Source: Saussurea involucrata (lineage: Eukaryota > Streptophyta > Magnoliopsida > Asterales > Asteraceae). From it: a DNA stretch of 64,000 nucleotides. The notes below the pieces were generated by a model. That model made no database searches. It saw nothing but the letters and a program-made list of their open reading frames with translations, and was not told the origin of the DNA. This document shows, in pieces, positions 45,572 through 56,140 of this stretch. The DNA lies in the NCBI GenBank assembly GCA_033807775.1, contig CM066325.1, forward strand, positions 17,913,301 through 17,977,300, read 5' to 3'. Position 1 is the first letter of the stretch. Each line of letters begins with the position of its first letter. The position numbers were made by a program, and so were the translations under genes.

Positions 45572-48273
45572 ATGGCTGCCTCTTCTTCTTCTACAATTGA
45601 AAACTCTTTTCAAAACAACTTTTCTGAGAATGGCTCCATAACCAAACCTCCTAAGTTTAATGCTAACAACTTCTCTTTGTGGAAGAGCCGCATGATGCTA
45701 TTCATGGAGGGAGTGGATACTAAATATCCAACCATTCTCAAAGAGGGACCTATCATCCCCAGAGTTTGGGCTCGCTTTGAAACGCAGAGGCCTGGTAAAG
45801 AAAATTTGGAAAAAGAAATATCTAGTGATTCTGATGAAGAAAAATTCAGTGCTACTGGTCGTTACATCCTCAAAAATCCTAAGAATTTTACTGATGAGGA
45901 AAAACGTTTGGTCTCTCTCGACTCTAAGCTAAGAGCAATTATTGCACTCTCTCTTCCTGATGAGGTCTATCACTCTCTGGTTAACTTTGAAACTGCCAAA
46001 TAGATGTGGACCACTCTATGTGTACTGTACGAAGGTACTGTGGAAGTAAAGAAATGTAAAAAGATTGGTCTCATTAGAAAATATGAACTATTTGCTTTTG
46101 AAAAAGGAGAATCTCTTCCTAGCTACTATAATCGTTTCAACTCTCTCTTAAATGATCTGAAGTTATTGGGCAGAGTCTATGATAATGAGGAAGTCTTAAG
46201 CAAGTTCATGGATTGTCTTCCAGATTTCTGGGAGAATATATGTACTTGCATTAAAACTACCAAGGACCTTGAGTTCATGCCCTTAACTGTCCTTTATGGA
46301 ACTCTCTTCAATTTTGAGCAAACAAAGTTACAAAGGAAATCTTTCATCAAAGAGATAAAGAGCTCTTCTATAGCTCTTATCAGTGAAAGCTCCAAGAAAT
46401 CTCCAAGAAATCTCAAAATGTTCCTAGAATCACCTATCCGTCATCAGACTCTGAAAATGACAGCCAAAATAACTCTACCCACCAAACGGAGGCATATCTT
46501 AGTGATGCTGATGATGAAGGTGAGGAAATTATGGTTGAACATTTGTCTGAAGAAATGGCAATGATGGCTGGCTTTAAGAACAAATTTCGTCCTTTCATCA
46601 AATCCAGAAACTTTAGAAAATCTTCTGCTTCCAAGACTTCATCTGATAAGTCAAATGAAGAGTGCTTTAACTGTGGCAAGAAATGACACTTTGCATCTGA
46701 GTGTAGGAGTAAGCGTGTTACTAAGTCTAGGAACCCATCCTCTGACAAATATTCTTCAAAGAATGAGAAACCCAGAAATAATCCTTTCAAATCAACCTTT
46801 TCCAAAAAGGATTCCCAATCCTCTTCCTTAGACCATCAGGAGCGCGCTGAGAAGTATAAAGCCAAGTACAAGAAAGAGAAAGAAAGGAGTGAGGGTCTTG
46901 AAAGAAAAGGAAAATGTCTAATGGCAGAAACTCATAACTGGGATGAAGAAGACACCTCTGACAGTGATTCTAACAATATGTGCTTCATGGCCATTTCTGA
47001 AGAGATGGAGGATTCTGACAAAGCTATCTCTCCAATGGCTCTTGTGTCGACTGGGTGCTCGACAGCTTATGCTCAGGTACATCCTTTTAATGAGATGAGT
47101 GATAGTGAAAAGATAGATGCGTATGAATCTTTAACCAAAGACTTTTATTCTGTCAAAGATAGCAAGAATAGAAAATCTGCTCAAGTGAAAGAACTCAAAT
47201 CTGAACTTGAAATTTGCATGTCTAAGCTTAAAAAGTTTAAGGAAACCAAAGCTGAGCTTGAGGACTTGAAAACTATAAATCATGCGATTTCAAAAGAAAA
47301 GAACTCGCTTTTTAAGGAACTTAAAAAGGAGCAAGAGGTTGTAAGAAAATGGACAGATTCTTCAAAAAATCTTGAACAGCTCTTTCAAAGTCAAATCAGT
47401 GGAAAGAGCAAATTCGGTCTAGGATTCGGCAAAGTCTATCCTGAAGTTTCTTCCCATGCACCTATTCCTATCTCCAGTGTGTGGGATGATGCATCTGATT
47501 CAAGTTCTTGTGATTCCATCTCCTTAAATTCTTTAGATCTGGGTGAAGCTCGAAAATATGGAATATTTATAAAAGCAAAAGAGGCTTCCTCAATTCAATT
47601 CATTGAGGAACTTGACTCTGATGAAATTTCAAAACTCGTCCCTGATCTCTCAAAAAGATCAACCTTTGATGAAGCCTCTTCCTCAAACTCCTCAAAAGTC
47701 TCATTGCTGAAAAAATCAAACCACACCGATGATCCTCCAATACCTCTCCATGAGTTATTAAAGTCTATTCACATAGATGAATACTCTGAACCTAAGCCCT
47801 CAAAGATTCCCAAAAGAGAACCTCAAGTTCCCACAAAAGGTTTTTCATCTTCTGACAAAGGGAAATCGGTGGTCGAATCAGTGGCCATTTCCCATCCCAA
47901 AAGATTCACCCCAAAGAATTTTTCTGGTAACACTTCTAGTCTTCCTATTCCAAGATCTGTTCTTTTGAAAAAGTCAAACCCCAAAGAATCATCCAACTCT
48001 CCAATCCACAACTCTGACAAAGGAATTCCTGGGTCCAAACCTTCTGCTTTGTTCTCTTCTAACACGGTAATAAAACCTAATGTTAAAAGCCTAAACAGGA
48101 AAAGTGGTCATAGTGTTAAAAAGATTTTTATCTATAGAAAATGCTATAACTGTGGTGACACGTTTCACTTAGCTAAGGATTGTCCCAAGGAAAGAATAGA
48201 TAGAACCAATTCAAAGGACTCAGTTTCTTCTAACCCCAAAGGACCCATTACAAAATGGGTACCAAAGAACTAA
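45572..48273 (+). pseudogene. gag: SIRE gag, long form with two zinc knuckles, disrupted
   Basis: Starts ATG at 45572. The N-terminal gag domain includes LWKSRMMLFMEG. An in-frame TAG at 46001-46003 falls in the conserved region just before MWTTL. An 11 bp tandem duplication (46390-46400 and 46401-46411) then shifts the frame. The first CCHC knuckle (CFNCGKK, 46663 onward) has a TGA in place of the glycine codon before its histidine. The frame then stays open to 48273: an acidic segment, a coiled-coil-like segment (about 47190-47380), a Ser/Pro/Lys-rich extension, and a second complete knuckle (CYNCGDTFHLAKDC, about 48144-48185). The long extension is typical of SIRE gags. Three lesions make it non-functional as read. 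Confidence 0.88.
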
Positions 48274-49928
48274 TCTGTGTGTGCATGCAGGTTTCTGAGC
48301 ACCATCAAATATGGTATCTGGATAGTGGGTGCTCACGCCACATGACCGGAAACAAATCTCTTCTCATCAACTATGTGTCTGGAAAGGGTCCATCTGTCAC
48401 TTTTGGTGACAACTCTAAAGGCTACACCAAAGGCTATGGAACTCTCACAAATGGATCTGTCACTTTCAATAAAGTGGCATTTGTTGAAGGTCTCATGCAT
48501 AATCTTCTCAGCATTAGCCAACTGTGTGATCTTGGATATAAAGTTATCTTTGAACTTTGTATCTGTACTGTTGTGGACAAAAACTTCAACGTGATGTTAT
48601 CTGGAAAAAGGATGGAAAATGTCTATGTCATTGACATGGGACTGAGCAACAATTCATCCAATGTCTGCTTTGTGTCAGATGACTCATCCAAAAGGAACTG
48701 GTTATGGCATAAACGTCTCTCTCATCTTAATTTCAAAACCCTCCATAAAATTTCAAATAAAGAGTTGGTGACTGGTATGCCAAAACTGAATTTTGTCAAA
48801 GAAAAGCTGTGTGATGCATGTGAAAAAGGGAAGCTCACCAAAACATCCTTCAAGACAAAGCAATGCTCTTCCATCACCCTTCCACTGCAGATGCTGCACA
48901 TGGATCTATGTGGACCTGTCAGCACTCTTAGTCTAGGAGGAAAAAGGTACATTCTTGTAATTGTTGATGAATTTACCAGATATACTTGGGTCTTTTTTCT
49001 CAGGTACAAAAGTGATGCTACTGAAGAAATCATCAATTTTGTCAAGAAAAATGAAGTTCTGAATGGCCAACTTGTTCGATCAGTAAGAAGTGATAATGGC
49101 ACTGAATTCAGAAACAGTGCTCTTGAAAACTTCTTTACTGAGAAAGGAATTTCTCAGAACTTTTCTGCAGTACGAACTCCACAACAAAATGGTGTGGTGG
49201 AAAGGAAAAATAGAACTCTGTGTGAGGCTGCCAGATCCATGCTAAGTGAATCAAATCTACCTACCTATTTTTGGGCTGAAGCTGTTAACACTGCTTGTTT
49301 TACCCAAAACAGGTCGGTAATCTCTAAAAGGCATGATAAAACCCCATATGAAATTTTCCATGGCAGAAAACCAAATATTGGCTTTCTTCATGTGTTCGGC
49401 TGTGTGTGTTTTATTCTAAATGATCGTGACAACCTTGGGAAGTTTGGTCCCAAAGCGGATGAAGGAATTTTTGTTGGATACTCTCTTCCCTCCAAAGCTT
49501 ATCGTGTGTTCAACCTAAGGAGAAAATGCATTGATGAATCTATTCATGTCAAGTTTGATGATTTGAGATCCTCATCTCTTCCAAATGATGATGATGATGA
49601 ACTACACAGATGGATCTCCTCATGCATCGGTAATGCTCCCCAAACCAACTCCACCGATGCTTCTCCCATTACATTGAACCCACAAATTCCTTCTACCGAA
49701 AATAATCAAGTTGGGTCACCTTCTATATCTCCCACCGAAATTGACCATGTCACCACCGATGTACCTCTTCCCACCGACGCTCATCCCTTCATCGATCCCA
49801 TTGCCTCACACCGAACCTCTGATCCCACAATTTCTTCACCCCAAACACAAAACATTCCACCACCTTCACCTCCTGCAACCAAATGGACCAAAGATCACCC
49901 CATAGACCATAGACCAAATCATAGGTGA
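48255..49928 (+). pseudogene. pol: SIRE pol, protease and integrase part
   Basis: Overlaps the gag end by 19 bases in another frame. Protease motif DSGCSRHMTG is at residues 23-32. The pre-integrase zinc segment has HKRLSHLNF and CDACEKGK. The integrase core shows the catalytic D in HMDLCGP, D in RSDNGTEF and E in NGVVERKNR, followed by EGIFVGYS. The Pro/Thr-rich linker (about residues 455-550) is full of ACCGA-containing codons. A 7 bp tandem duplication (49901-49907 and 49908-49914) shifts the frame and causes the stop at 49926-49928. The catalytic residues themselves are intact. Confidence 0.92.
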
Positions 49929-51009
49929 TCAGCAAGCAGGTGTCCAAACTCGTAGAGGAGTTGAAAATATTTGTCTCTATGTGAATTTTCTCTCTCTTAT
50001 TGAACCCAAAAAGATTGATGAAGCTCTCTCAGATCCTTGTTGGATCACTGCCATGCAAGAAGAACTTTCTCAGTTTAAGAGAAACAAAGTTTGGAGATTG
50101 GTTCCCAGACCCCGAAAGAAGACAATCATTGGAACCAAATGGATATTCAGAAACAAGATGGATGAAGATGGTACAGTTATCAGAAACAAGGCAAGACTAG
50201 TAGCTCAAGGATACAGACAGGAAGAGGGCATTGACTATGATGAAACATTTGCCCCTGTTGCAAGACTTGAAGCTATAAGAATCTTTCTGGCTCATGCTGC
50301 CTACATAAATCTTAGGGTCTTTCAAATGGATGTTAAAAGTGCCTTCCTCAATGGGGAACTTGCAGAGGAAGTCTATGTGAAACAACCTCCTGGCTTTGAA
50401 GACTCAGCTCATCCAGACTATGTGTACAGACTTGACAAGGCTCTTTATGGTCTCAAGCAAGCTCCTCGTGCTTGGTATGACACTCTTGCCAACTTCCTTC
50501 TAAAGCATGGATATTCCAGAGGTAAAATCGACAACACTCTCTTCATCAAGGAAACCTCAGGTAATCTCATTCTTGTCCAAATCTATGTTGATGACATCAT
50601 CTTTGGTGCCACTGATGAATCACTTTGTGATGAGTTTGCCTCTCTCATGATGAGTGAATATGAAATGAGCATGATGGGAGAGCTTACATTCTTTTTGGGC
50701 CTTCAGGTCAAACAAACTTCAGAAGGAATATTTATAAACCAAAGTAAATATATTCGTGACCTTCTAAAGAAATTCAACTTTCTAGATAGCTCTCCTATGA
50801 AAACTCCCATGGCACCACCTTTGAAACTCAATGCTGATCTTAAAGGTGAATCTGTGGACATTACCCTTTATCGAGGAATGATTGGTTCTCTTTTGTACTT
50901 AACTGCCAGCAGACCGGATATTATGTTTGCTACTTGTCTATGTGCCCGTTATCAGGCCAATCCTAAAAAATCACATATCGGTGGACTCAATCTCTTGTTA
51001 ATATCCTAA
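49929..51009 (+). pseudogene. pol: SIRE pol, reverse transcriptase part, RNase H missing
   Basis: Continues pol in the shifted frame. RT begins MQEELSQFKRNKVW, with DVKSAFLNG, ALYGLKQAPRAWY, the active site YVDD (about 50584-50595) and FFLGLQV, and the conserved tail CARYQANPKKSH. Directly after this the frame ends (IGGLNLLLIS). The roughly 130-residue RNase H that follows in copia pols is absent, and the next 530 bp is ACCGA-rich spacer. RT alone would not be expected to complete cDNA synthesis. Confidence 0.9.
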
Positions 51010-51539
51010 AGTCCACCGACGCCTCTCAAGCCTTAACACCGAAGTCTTTTCGGTGTTCAAAAACAGCTACACCGACATCGTTCTTGAACTTCGGTAGAAA
51101 AGTATAACACCGACATCGTTCTTGAACTTCGGTAGAAAAGTATAACACCGACATCGTTCTTGAACTTCGGTAGAAAAGTATAACACCGACGTGTTTACAC
51201 CGAAATACAAATCTCTGTACACCGAAATCAACCAATTCCCAAATCTTATCGAATACACTTCCCCATGCTTCCATAAGCCGGAAAACCCTAAGTGTCAGGA
51301 TGAGATGTGACCATTCCCATTCCAAGTCGTATTCTTTCACGCATCCCAAAACCTCATCATGACTTTTCATAATTTCTTTTAAAAACCGTTCCCTCTCACC
51401 CTTATAAAAACCCCTTCTTCCTCAACACCTCCGATTCTCTCAAACCTGCAAATCTCTCGAACCCCACTCATCCCTCAAACCTTCTTCTCCATTATCTTAC
51501 TTCCCACACTTGATCTCTCTCTCGACCTCATCTCACTCA
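51010..51539. repeat. ACCGA-rich spacer with 38 bp tandem repeat
   Basis: Three near-identical 38 bp units (about 51069-51182) of ACACCGACATCGTTCTTGAA followed by CTTCGGTAG. Further CACCGAAAT motifs follow, then a CT-rich leader before the next ORF. Confidence 0.85.
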
Positions 51540-54500
51540 ATGGCATCTTCCAGAAATGCAACTCCCACACGGTTTGAAGACCTCAAGTTCAACCCATGCA
51601 ATCATGTCGCTCGTTTCGAATCAGATCCATCTCATCCCGAGTTCTCCACGATAGCTAAGTTTCTCACTCGCTCCCCTCTTCTTCATGCTTTTTCTTGCAA
51701 CCCCAAGATGAGCAAAATGCTCATTGGGAACTTTTGGTTAACCTGTGTGTACGATCCCTCAAACGAAGCCATTCACGCTTCCATTCTTACCAATGAAGAA
51801 GGTGATCACGACCTTACGTTTGGGGTCGACGATGTTCGCCTCGCCCTCAAAATTGACGCTTTTCCAACCTACGAAGACATGTTTGTGGAAACCATACATG
51901 AAGATGTTATTCAAACAACCGGCTATGTGATCGACGATTCCTCCAAAAGTTCTAAAGGCCCTGGTACTCTTCTCCGTAGCAAAATGGGAGGCATATGGAA
52001 CTTCTTCTTTGCCCATGTTATTCACTGCCTCTCTCGCAAAACTAGTGGGCATGATCATTCACCGTCATACATCACAAAGCTCGCCCATGCCCTCATCTTT
52101 CAAAGAAAAGTCGACTTCGCCCAATACTTCTTTTCTGAACTTGTCGAGGTAATCAAGCATCCCAAGAAGTGTTACGTTGCCTATCCGCGATTCATCTCGA
52201 TGATCATTCAGCACAAGCTCAACAAGGTATTAGAGACGGATCGAAAATCTCAAGCGCCCCGATTCATGTATGATTGGTCTTCCCCAGTTGTCGGTCTCAA
52301 AACACTAAATGTAGGACCTCTCGCCACCGACAAACCGTTAAGACAAGGTATGATTTCTCTCGCTCTCTCTCCCGATCTACATTGGGGCGATGCGGAAATT
52401 CCCGGATTTAAACACCCGAAAGTTCCCAAAGCACCCCATGATGTAGTGGCCCCATCCTCCCTTACTCGAGTAAAGTCGGGCGGCGCGAAAAAGAAACAAC
52501 GTACGGCCCCCGACACCTCCGCACCCGCTTCTAGAACTATGCCACCGAGAGATCCCTCGGAGGCTTCCCCGGTTCAATCCCCTTCTCATAAGCGGAGGCA
52601 CTCGTCTTCCCCTTCGAGATCTCTTTCAAAGAGGTCTCGGAAACCATCGGCCCCACCGTCTAATCCAACTGTCGATTCTCGAAAATCGCCAGTTGTTGAA
52701 CTTCAACCCTCCAGGCCAAGGGAATCCGCCATTAACCCCACCGACTCCTCTGTTGCCTCTCAAAAGGTTTCAGTTGTACAATTGGAGAAACCTCAACCTA
52801 CCTCCCCACTCAATTCTTTGGGTGGTGGAGATGACCTCGAGGTCTCTCCCCTCGAGGGTACTGATTTTTCACTTCACGACTTTCCACCCGATCTCTATGA
52901 GATCGATGATGAAGCACAACTCGCCTTGAGTTCCCCCCCATTACCTCCACCCCCACATGATTTCTTTGATTTTCTTTTAGCGGACACTGGTTCTCCCCGA
53001 ACCATCCCGTCCACCGAAGAGAATCCCACCGAGTCTCCCTCGCCGAAGAACCAATCCACACCACCGATCGTTTCCCCACACCGATCACCCACCCCACCCC
53101 GATCCCCTCCACCACCGAGAATCCTCTATACCGATGTCATGTCAACTTTCCTCCCAAATCTCATCACCGAAGCAGATCCCCAACGCCTCCGATTTTCTTT
53201 CCCAGAAATCGGTGGTCAGACCTCTTCAAACATTGGCCGCCACTCTGCTTTTCTTCAATCCACCATTTCGTTGCTCTCCCAAGCAAACTCCAGAATAACC
53301 ATGCTCGAGTCTCAGTTGCCACGAATTCTTCTCGATGCCATTACCGATGCCCTGCGACCGATAAATGATACAGTCTCTTCCCTATCTTCAAAAGTGGAGT
53401 CATTTTCAAAAACCTCCACCGACACTACCAACACCGAGCAATCTCAATGGGAGATGGACTTGGGGGATTTCTCCTTGGTTCCCGATACCACCACTAAAAG
53501 CTTGGCTTCTCTGCACTCAAAGTTTGACAAGGTGTTTCATGAATTGGGTTTTAAGCTTCCGGCTGTTGCTGAGGGGGAGAAAACCACTGCTCGACCGAAA
53601 TTGCCTTACATCAAGAGATTTACCAGCAACAAGTCTCCACCGAAAACCTCTCCGCCATCACCGAAATCACCTAATTCTTCACCGACTCATACAGGGACCA
53701 CCGAATCAGTCGCTTCACCGATCAAGTCCCCATCGGCCGTGGAAATTGATGCATCAACTGAGGGGGAGCAATCCAGCAAAGCTCCCAAAGACAAAGGGAA
53801 GAAAGTTATTTCGGCCGAAGACTTGGCAAAAAAAGAAAAGAAGAAAAAGGATTTGGCTAAGTATGGGGCTCGACCTGAAGGTGCTGAAACTCTTAAACTC
53901 AAGCCTCAATCCCAAGAAACCACCACCGATCTCGGTCTTTCTCCTCAGGAACTTGAGGAAGCTAAACTTGCTCAAATTGCTTTAGATAAATCTAAAGCCC
54001 TCTCTATGAAAGCTGCCGAAGAAGAAGCCGCTAAAGCAAAATCCACCGATGCCATCGGAATCCAGAAATCGGTACTAAGTGCCGTTGAAGAAGAAAAGAA
54101 TGACGAAATAAGTTGGTATAAGAAGACCATGCACCACCGAAGTAGCAGAGCCCAAATCTCAAATGTTAAAATTGCTACTTCCAAAGTCAACCCGAAGGAT
54201 ATCAGGCTGATCGTCAACAGAGATGATGGTTTGCTGAAAAGTTTAACAGATGCTCATCTCAAAAATCTCGGCCTCACCGAATTGTATGAGATCTCTAAAC
54301 ATCTAGTCAAAAGTGCAAACCCGAAGAAAGACACTTTTATCAAATGCATTGAAGGTTTGATAGAAAGGATGAAGGAGATCAAAAGAAAACACAACATCAT
54401 CCTTTCCTCCGATGAAAGGGCAAAACTTCAATCAATGAAAGAAGAAATCCGTCTTCCCTTAGTCAAGAATCCTACCGACAAAGTGTTCAAAGAAATGGCA

Positions 54501-54776
54501 ACGGAAGGAAAGATCCCAAATGTAAGCAACTTAAATCTTTCCCTCCCTACTTCGGTGCCATATCCTACTACGACATTGAGCCTCTCACCGATTCCCGGGT
54601 TGTTCTTCAATGATGGTTACAGTCGTCGTGCGTTCTTCAGATTTGCTCAAATTGCCATAGCCGACACCCTGTTTCTTCAAGGCATCACCAACCTATTTCC
54701 AAACATTCCCGAAGCTCAACCTTTCTTCAGAAATGTGTTGGAAGAAATCAAGCGCAGGCAATTTTCCAAGAAGTAG
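51540..54776 (+). CDS. SIRE envelope-like ORF (ORF3), intact, 1078 residues
   Basis: The first ATG is at 51540; the open frame extends to a TTG at 51510. The N-terminal domain (about residues 15-260) has the pattern FNPCNHVARF ... FLTRSPLLHAFSCNP ... LIGNFWLTCVYD, which I recognise from extra ORFs of copia elements in plants. Next come a basic Ser/Pro-rich region with KRRHSSSPSRSLSKRSRK, a Pro-rich low-complexity stretch, a predicted helical segment (about 565-630), a Lys/Glu-rich coiled-coil-like stretch (about 760-850), and a C-terminal domain of about 200 residues. I see no signal peptide or clear transmembrane segment, so envelope is a positional name only. The basic tracts would fit a nuclear or nucleic-acid-binding role, which is speculation. 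It is the only undamaged ORF of this copy. Confidence 0.85.
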   Translation: MASSRNATPTRFEDLKFNPCNHVARFESDPSHPEFSTIAKFLTRSPLLHAFSCNPKMSKMLIGNFWLTCVYDPSNEAIHASILTNEEGDHDLTFGVDDVRLALKIDAFPTYEDMFVETIHEDVIQTTGYVIDDSSKSSKGPGTLLRSKMGGIWNFFFAHVIHCLSRKTSGHDHSPSYITKLAHALIFQRKVDFAQYFFSELVEVIKHPKKCYVAYPRFISMIIQHKLNKVLETDRKSQAPRFMYDWSSPVVGLKTLNVGPLATDKPLRQGMISLALSPDLHWGDAEIPGFKHPKVPKAPHDVVAPSSLTRVKSGGAKKKQRTAPDTSAPASRTMPPRDPSEASPVQSPSHKRRHSSSPSRSLSKRSRKPSAPPSNPTVDSRKSPVVELQPSRPRESAINPTDSSVASQKVSVVQLEKPQPTSPLNSLGGGDDLEVSPLEGTDFSLHDFPPDLYEIDDEAQLALSSPPLPPPPHDFFDFLLADTGSPRTIPSTEENPTESPSPKNQSTPPIVSPHRSPTPPRSPPPPRILYTDVMSTFLPNLITEADPQRLRFSFPEIGGQTSSNIGRHSAFLQSTISLLSQANSRITMLESQLPRILLDAITDALRPINDTVSSLSSKVESFSKTSTDTTNTEQSQWEMDLGDFSLVPDTTTKSLASLHSKFDKVFHELGFKLPAVAEGEKTTARPKLPYIKRFTSNKSPPKTSPPSPKSPNSSPTHTGTTESVASPIKSPSAVEIDASTEGEQSSKAPKDKGKKVISAEDLAKKEKKKKDLAKYGARPEGAETLKLKPQSQETTTDLGLSPQELEEAKLAQIALDKSKALSMKAAEEEAAKAKSTDAIGIQKSVLSAVEEEKNDEISWYKKTMHHRSSRAQISNVKIATSKVNPKDIRLIVNRDDGLLKSLTDAHLKNLGLTELYEISKHLVKSANPKKDTFIKCIEGLIERMKEIKRKHNIILSSDERAKLQSMKEEIRLPLVKNPTDKVFKEMATEGKIPNVSNLNLSLPTSVPYPTTTLSLSPIPGLFFNDGYSRRAFFRFAQIAIADTLFLQGITNLFPNIPEAQPFFRNVLEEIKRRQFSKK

Positions 54777-55065
54777 GTTCTCTCTTTCAATGGTGCTTGT
54801 AATAGTCTGTTTATCTTCTTACATTTGTACGAGAAAACTTATCTAAATACAAGTACCTTTCTATTTGAATTTTTTTTTGGTACATAACTTTACTTTCATT
54901 TACTTATATATATTGTACATAGTATACATACTCATACAAAATAAAAAGATCAAAAAGAACAAAAAGAATGGTCTATGTGAAAAGAACCCAAAAAAAGAGT
55001 AAAAAGCGTCAAAATGCATTTTAATCTTTCATACTCCTAAATATTCTAAGAAAGGAGCTCAAATT

Positions 55066-55080
55066 CAAATAGGGGGAGAT
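55066..55080 (+). other. Polypurine tract of the SIRE element
   Basis: CAAATAGGGGGAGAT immediately before the 3' LTR. Confidence 0.9.
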
Positions 55081-56135
55081 TGTTGGGTCACCAAAGATTT
55101 GAAATTGACTCACCGATGTTTTCCCTAAAATCCTACTTAGAATATTTCAGTTTGGTTCTTCATATGACTTGTACATTATAGCAATTGTTCGGTGAAGTCG
55201 AAGATCAACCGAAACCAAGCTTGAAGACTCTCTACTTGTGGAAAATAGAAGACTCTTCTCAACAAACAAACAAGTCATCATTCACCGAAGTTGTCCTCAC
55301 AATTCGGTGAACAACATGTCCACCGATTTTGTTCTCACAAATCGGTGGTCAACATCTCCACCGATAATGCTTGCATTATTCGGTGGACATCTTCCACCGA
55401 TGTGGTCTTCAGAAATCGGTGGACATCTTCCACCGATGTGGTCTTCAGAAATCGGTGGAACTCTTCCCACTGATGAGGATACTTAAATCGGTGGGATCTA
55501 TGTGAAATTGGTTTCCTTGCAGATGTTTTCAAAGACCAATGACAATTGTATCGGTGAAACATCATCGGTATGATTGTCTTGGAATCCACATCAAGAAGAT
55601 CATTTACTTCGGGACAAAATCTTCTTACAGGCAAAAGCAACCTTTTGTCTTATTATCTTTTTGGAAGATGTCCCTTCAGTATGGCTTCTATTCCTTGTTT
55701 CAAGAAAAAGGTGATAGTGACTAATCAGCTTTTTAGAAGTCCACTGGTACTTTTCCAAAGACCATTGGTTCGTTGCAAGTGACTTGAGGATAATAGTACC
55801 ATGCATTTAATGCTCAGTACCTTATCCTCACTATAAAAGGAAGATGAAGACTCCATACAAATTACGCTTTCTGGATTTCTCTCAGTGCAAGATTTTCATA
55901 TTGCTTGATAACCTTATAGACTTGCTCTTAGTGTTCTCTGCTGTATTGTTTAGTTTACTTTGTGAAAGATTGTTAGAATAGTTCATCTGTTCTTTTCCGC
56001 AACAGTCTTTAAGTTTCTTTGTGTAATTCTAGTTGAAAGTTTTTCAATATAAAGAATTAAAATTGTGAAAATTTTGAGTATTGTATTCAACCCCCCCCCC
56101 TTCTACAATACTTGTTAAGCCATCTGGGACTAACA
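55081..56135 (+). repeat. 3' LTR of the SIRE element
   Basis: Nearly identical to 44471-45526. By-eye differences: C/T (44574), A/G in the ATCGRTGG motif, two in the GTGACTWATCAGCY segment, A/G in CGTTGCAA, C/A near the end, and the C-run length. Confidence 0.96.
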
Positions 56136-56140
56136 GTAGC

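Larger units (their letters stand above)
44471..56135 (+). mobile_element. Young Ty1/copia SIRE-type retrotransposon with envelope-like ORF
   Basis: LTRs of 1056 and 1055 bp differ by about six substitutions and one C-run length, by my count. A perfect GTAGC duplication flanks them (44466-44470 and 56136-56140). Order: LTR, PBS, gag with long C-terminal extension, protease-integrase, RT, a repeat spacer, a long third ORF, PPT, LTR. The third ORF after pol marks the SIRE group. Gag has two stops and a frameshift, pol has a frameshift, and RNase H is missing, so this copy looks dependent on others despite its recent insertion. Confidence 0.95.
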
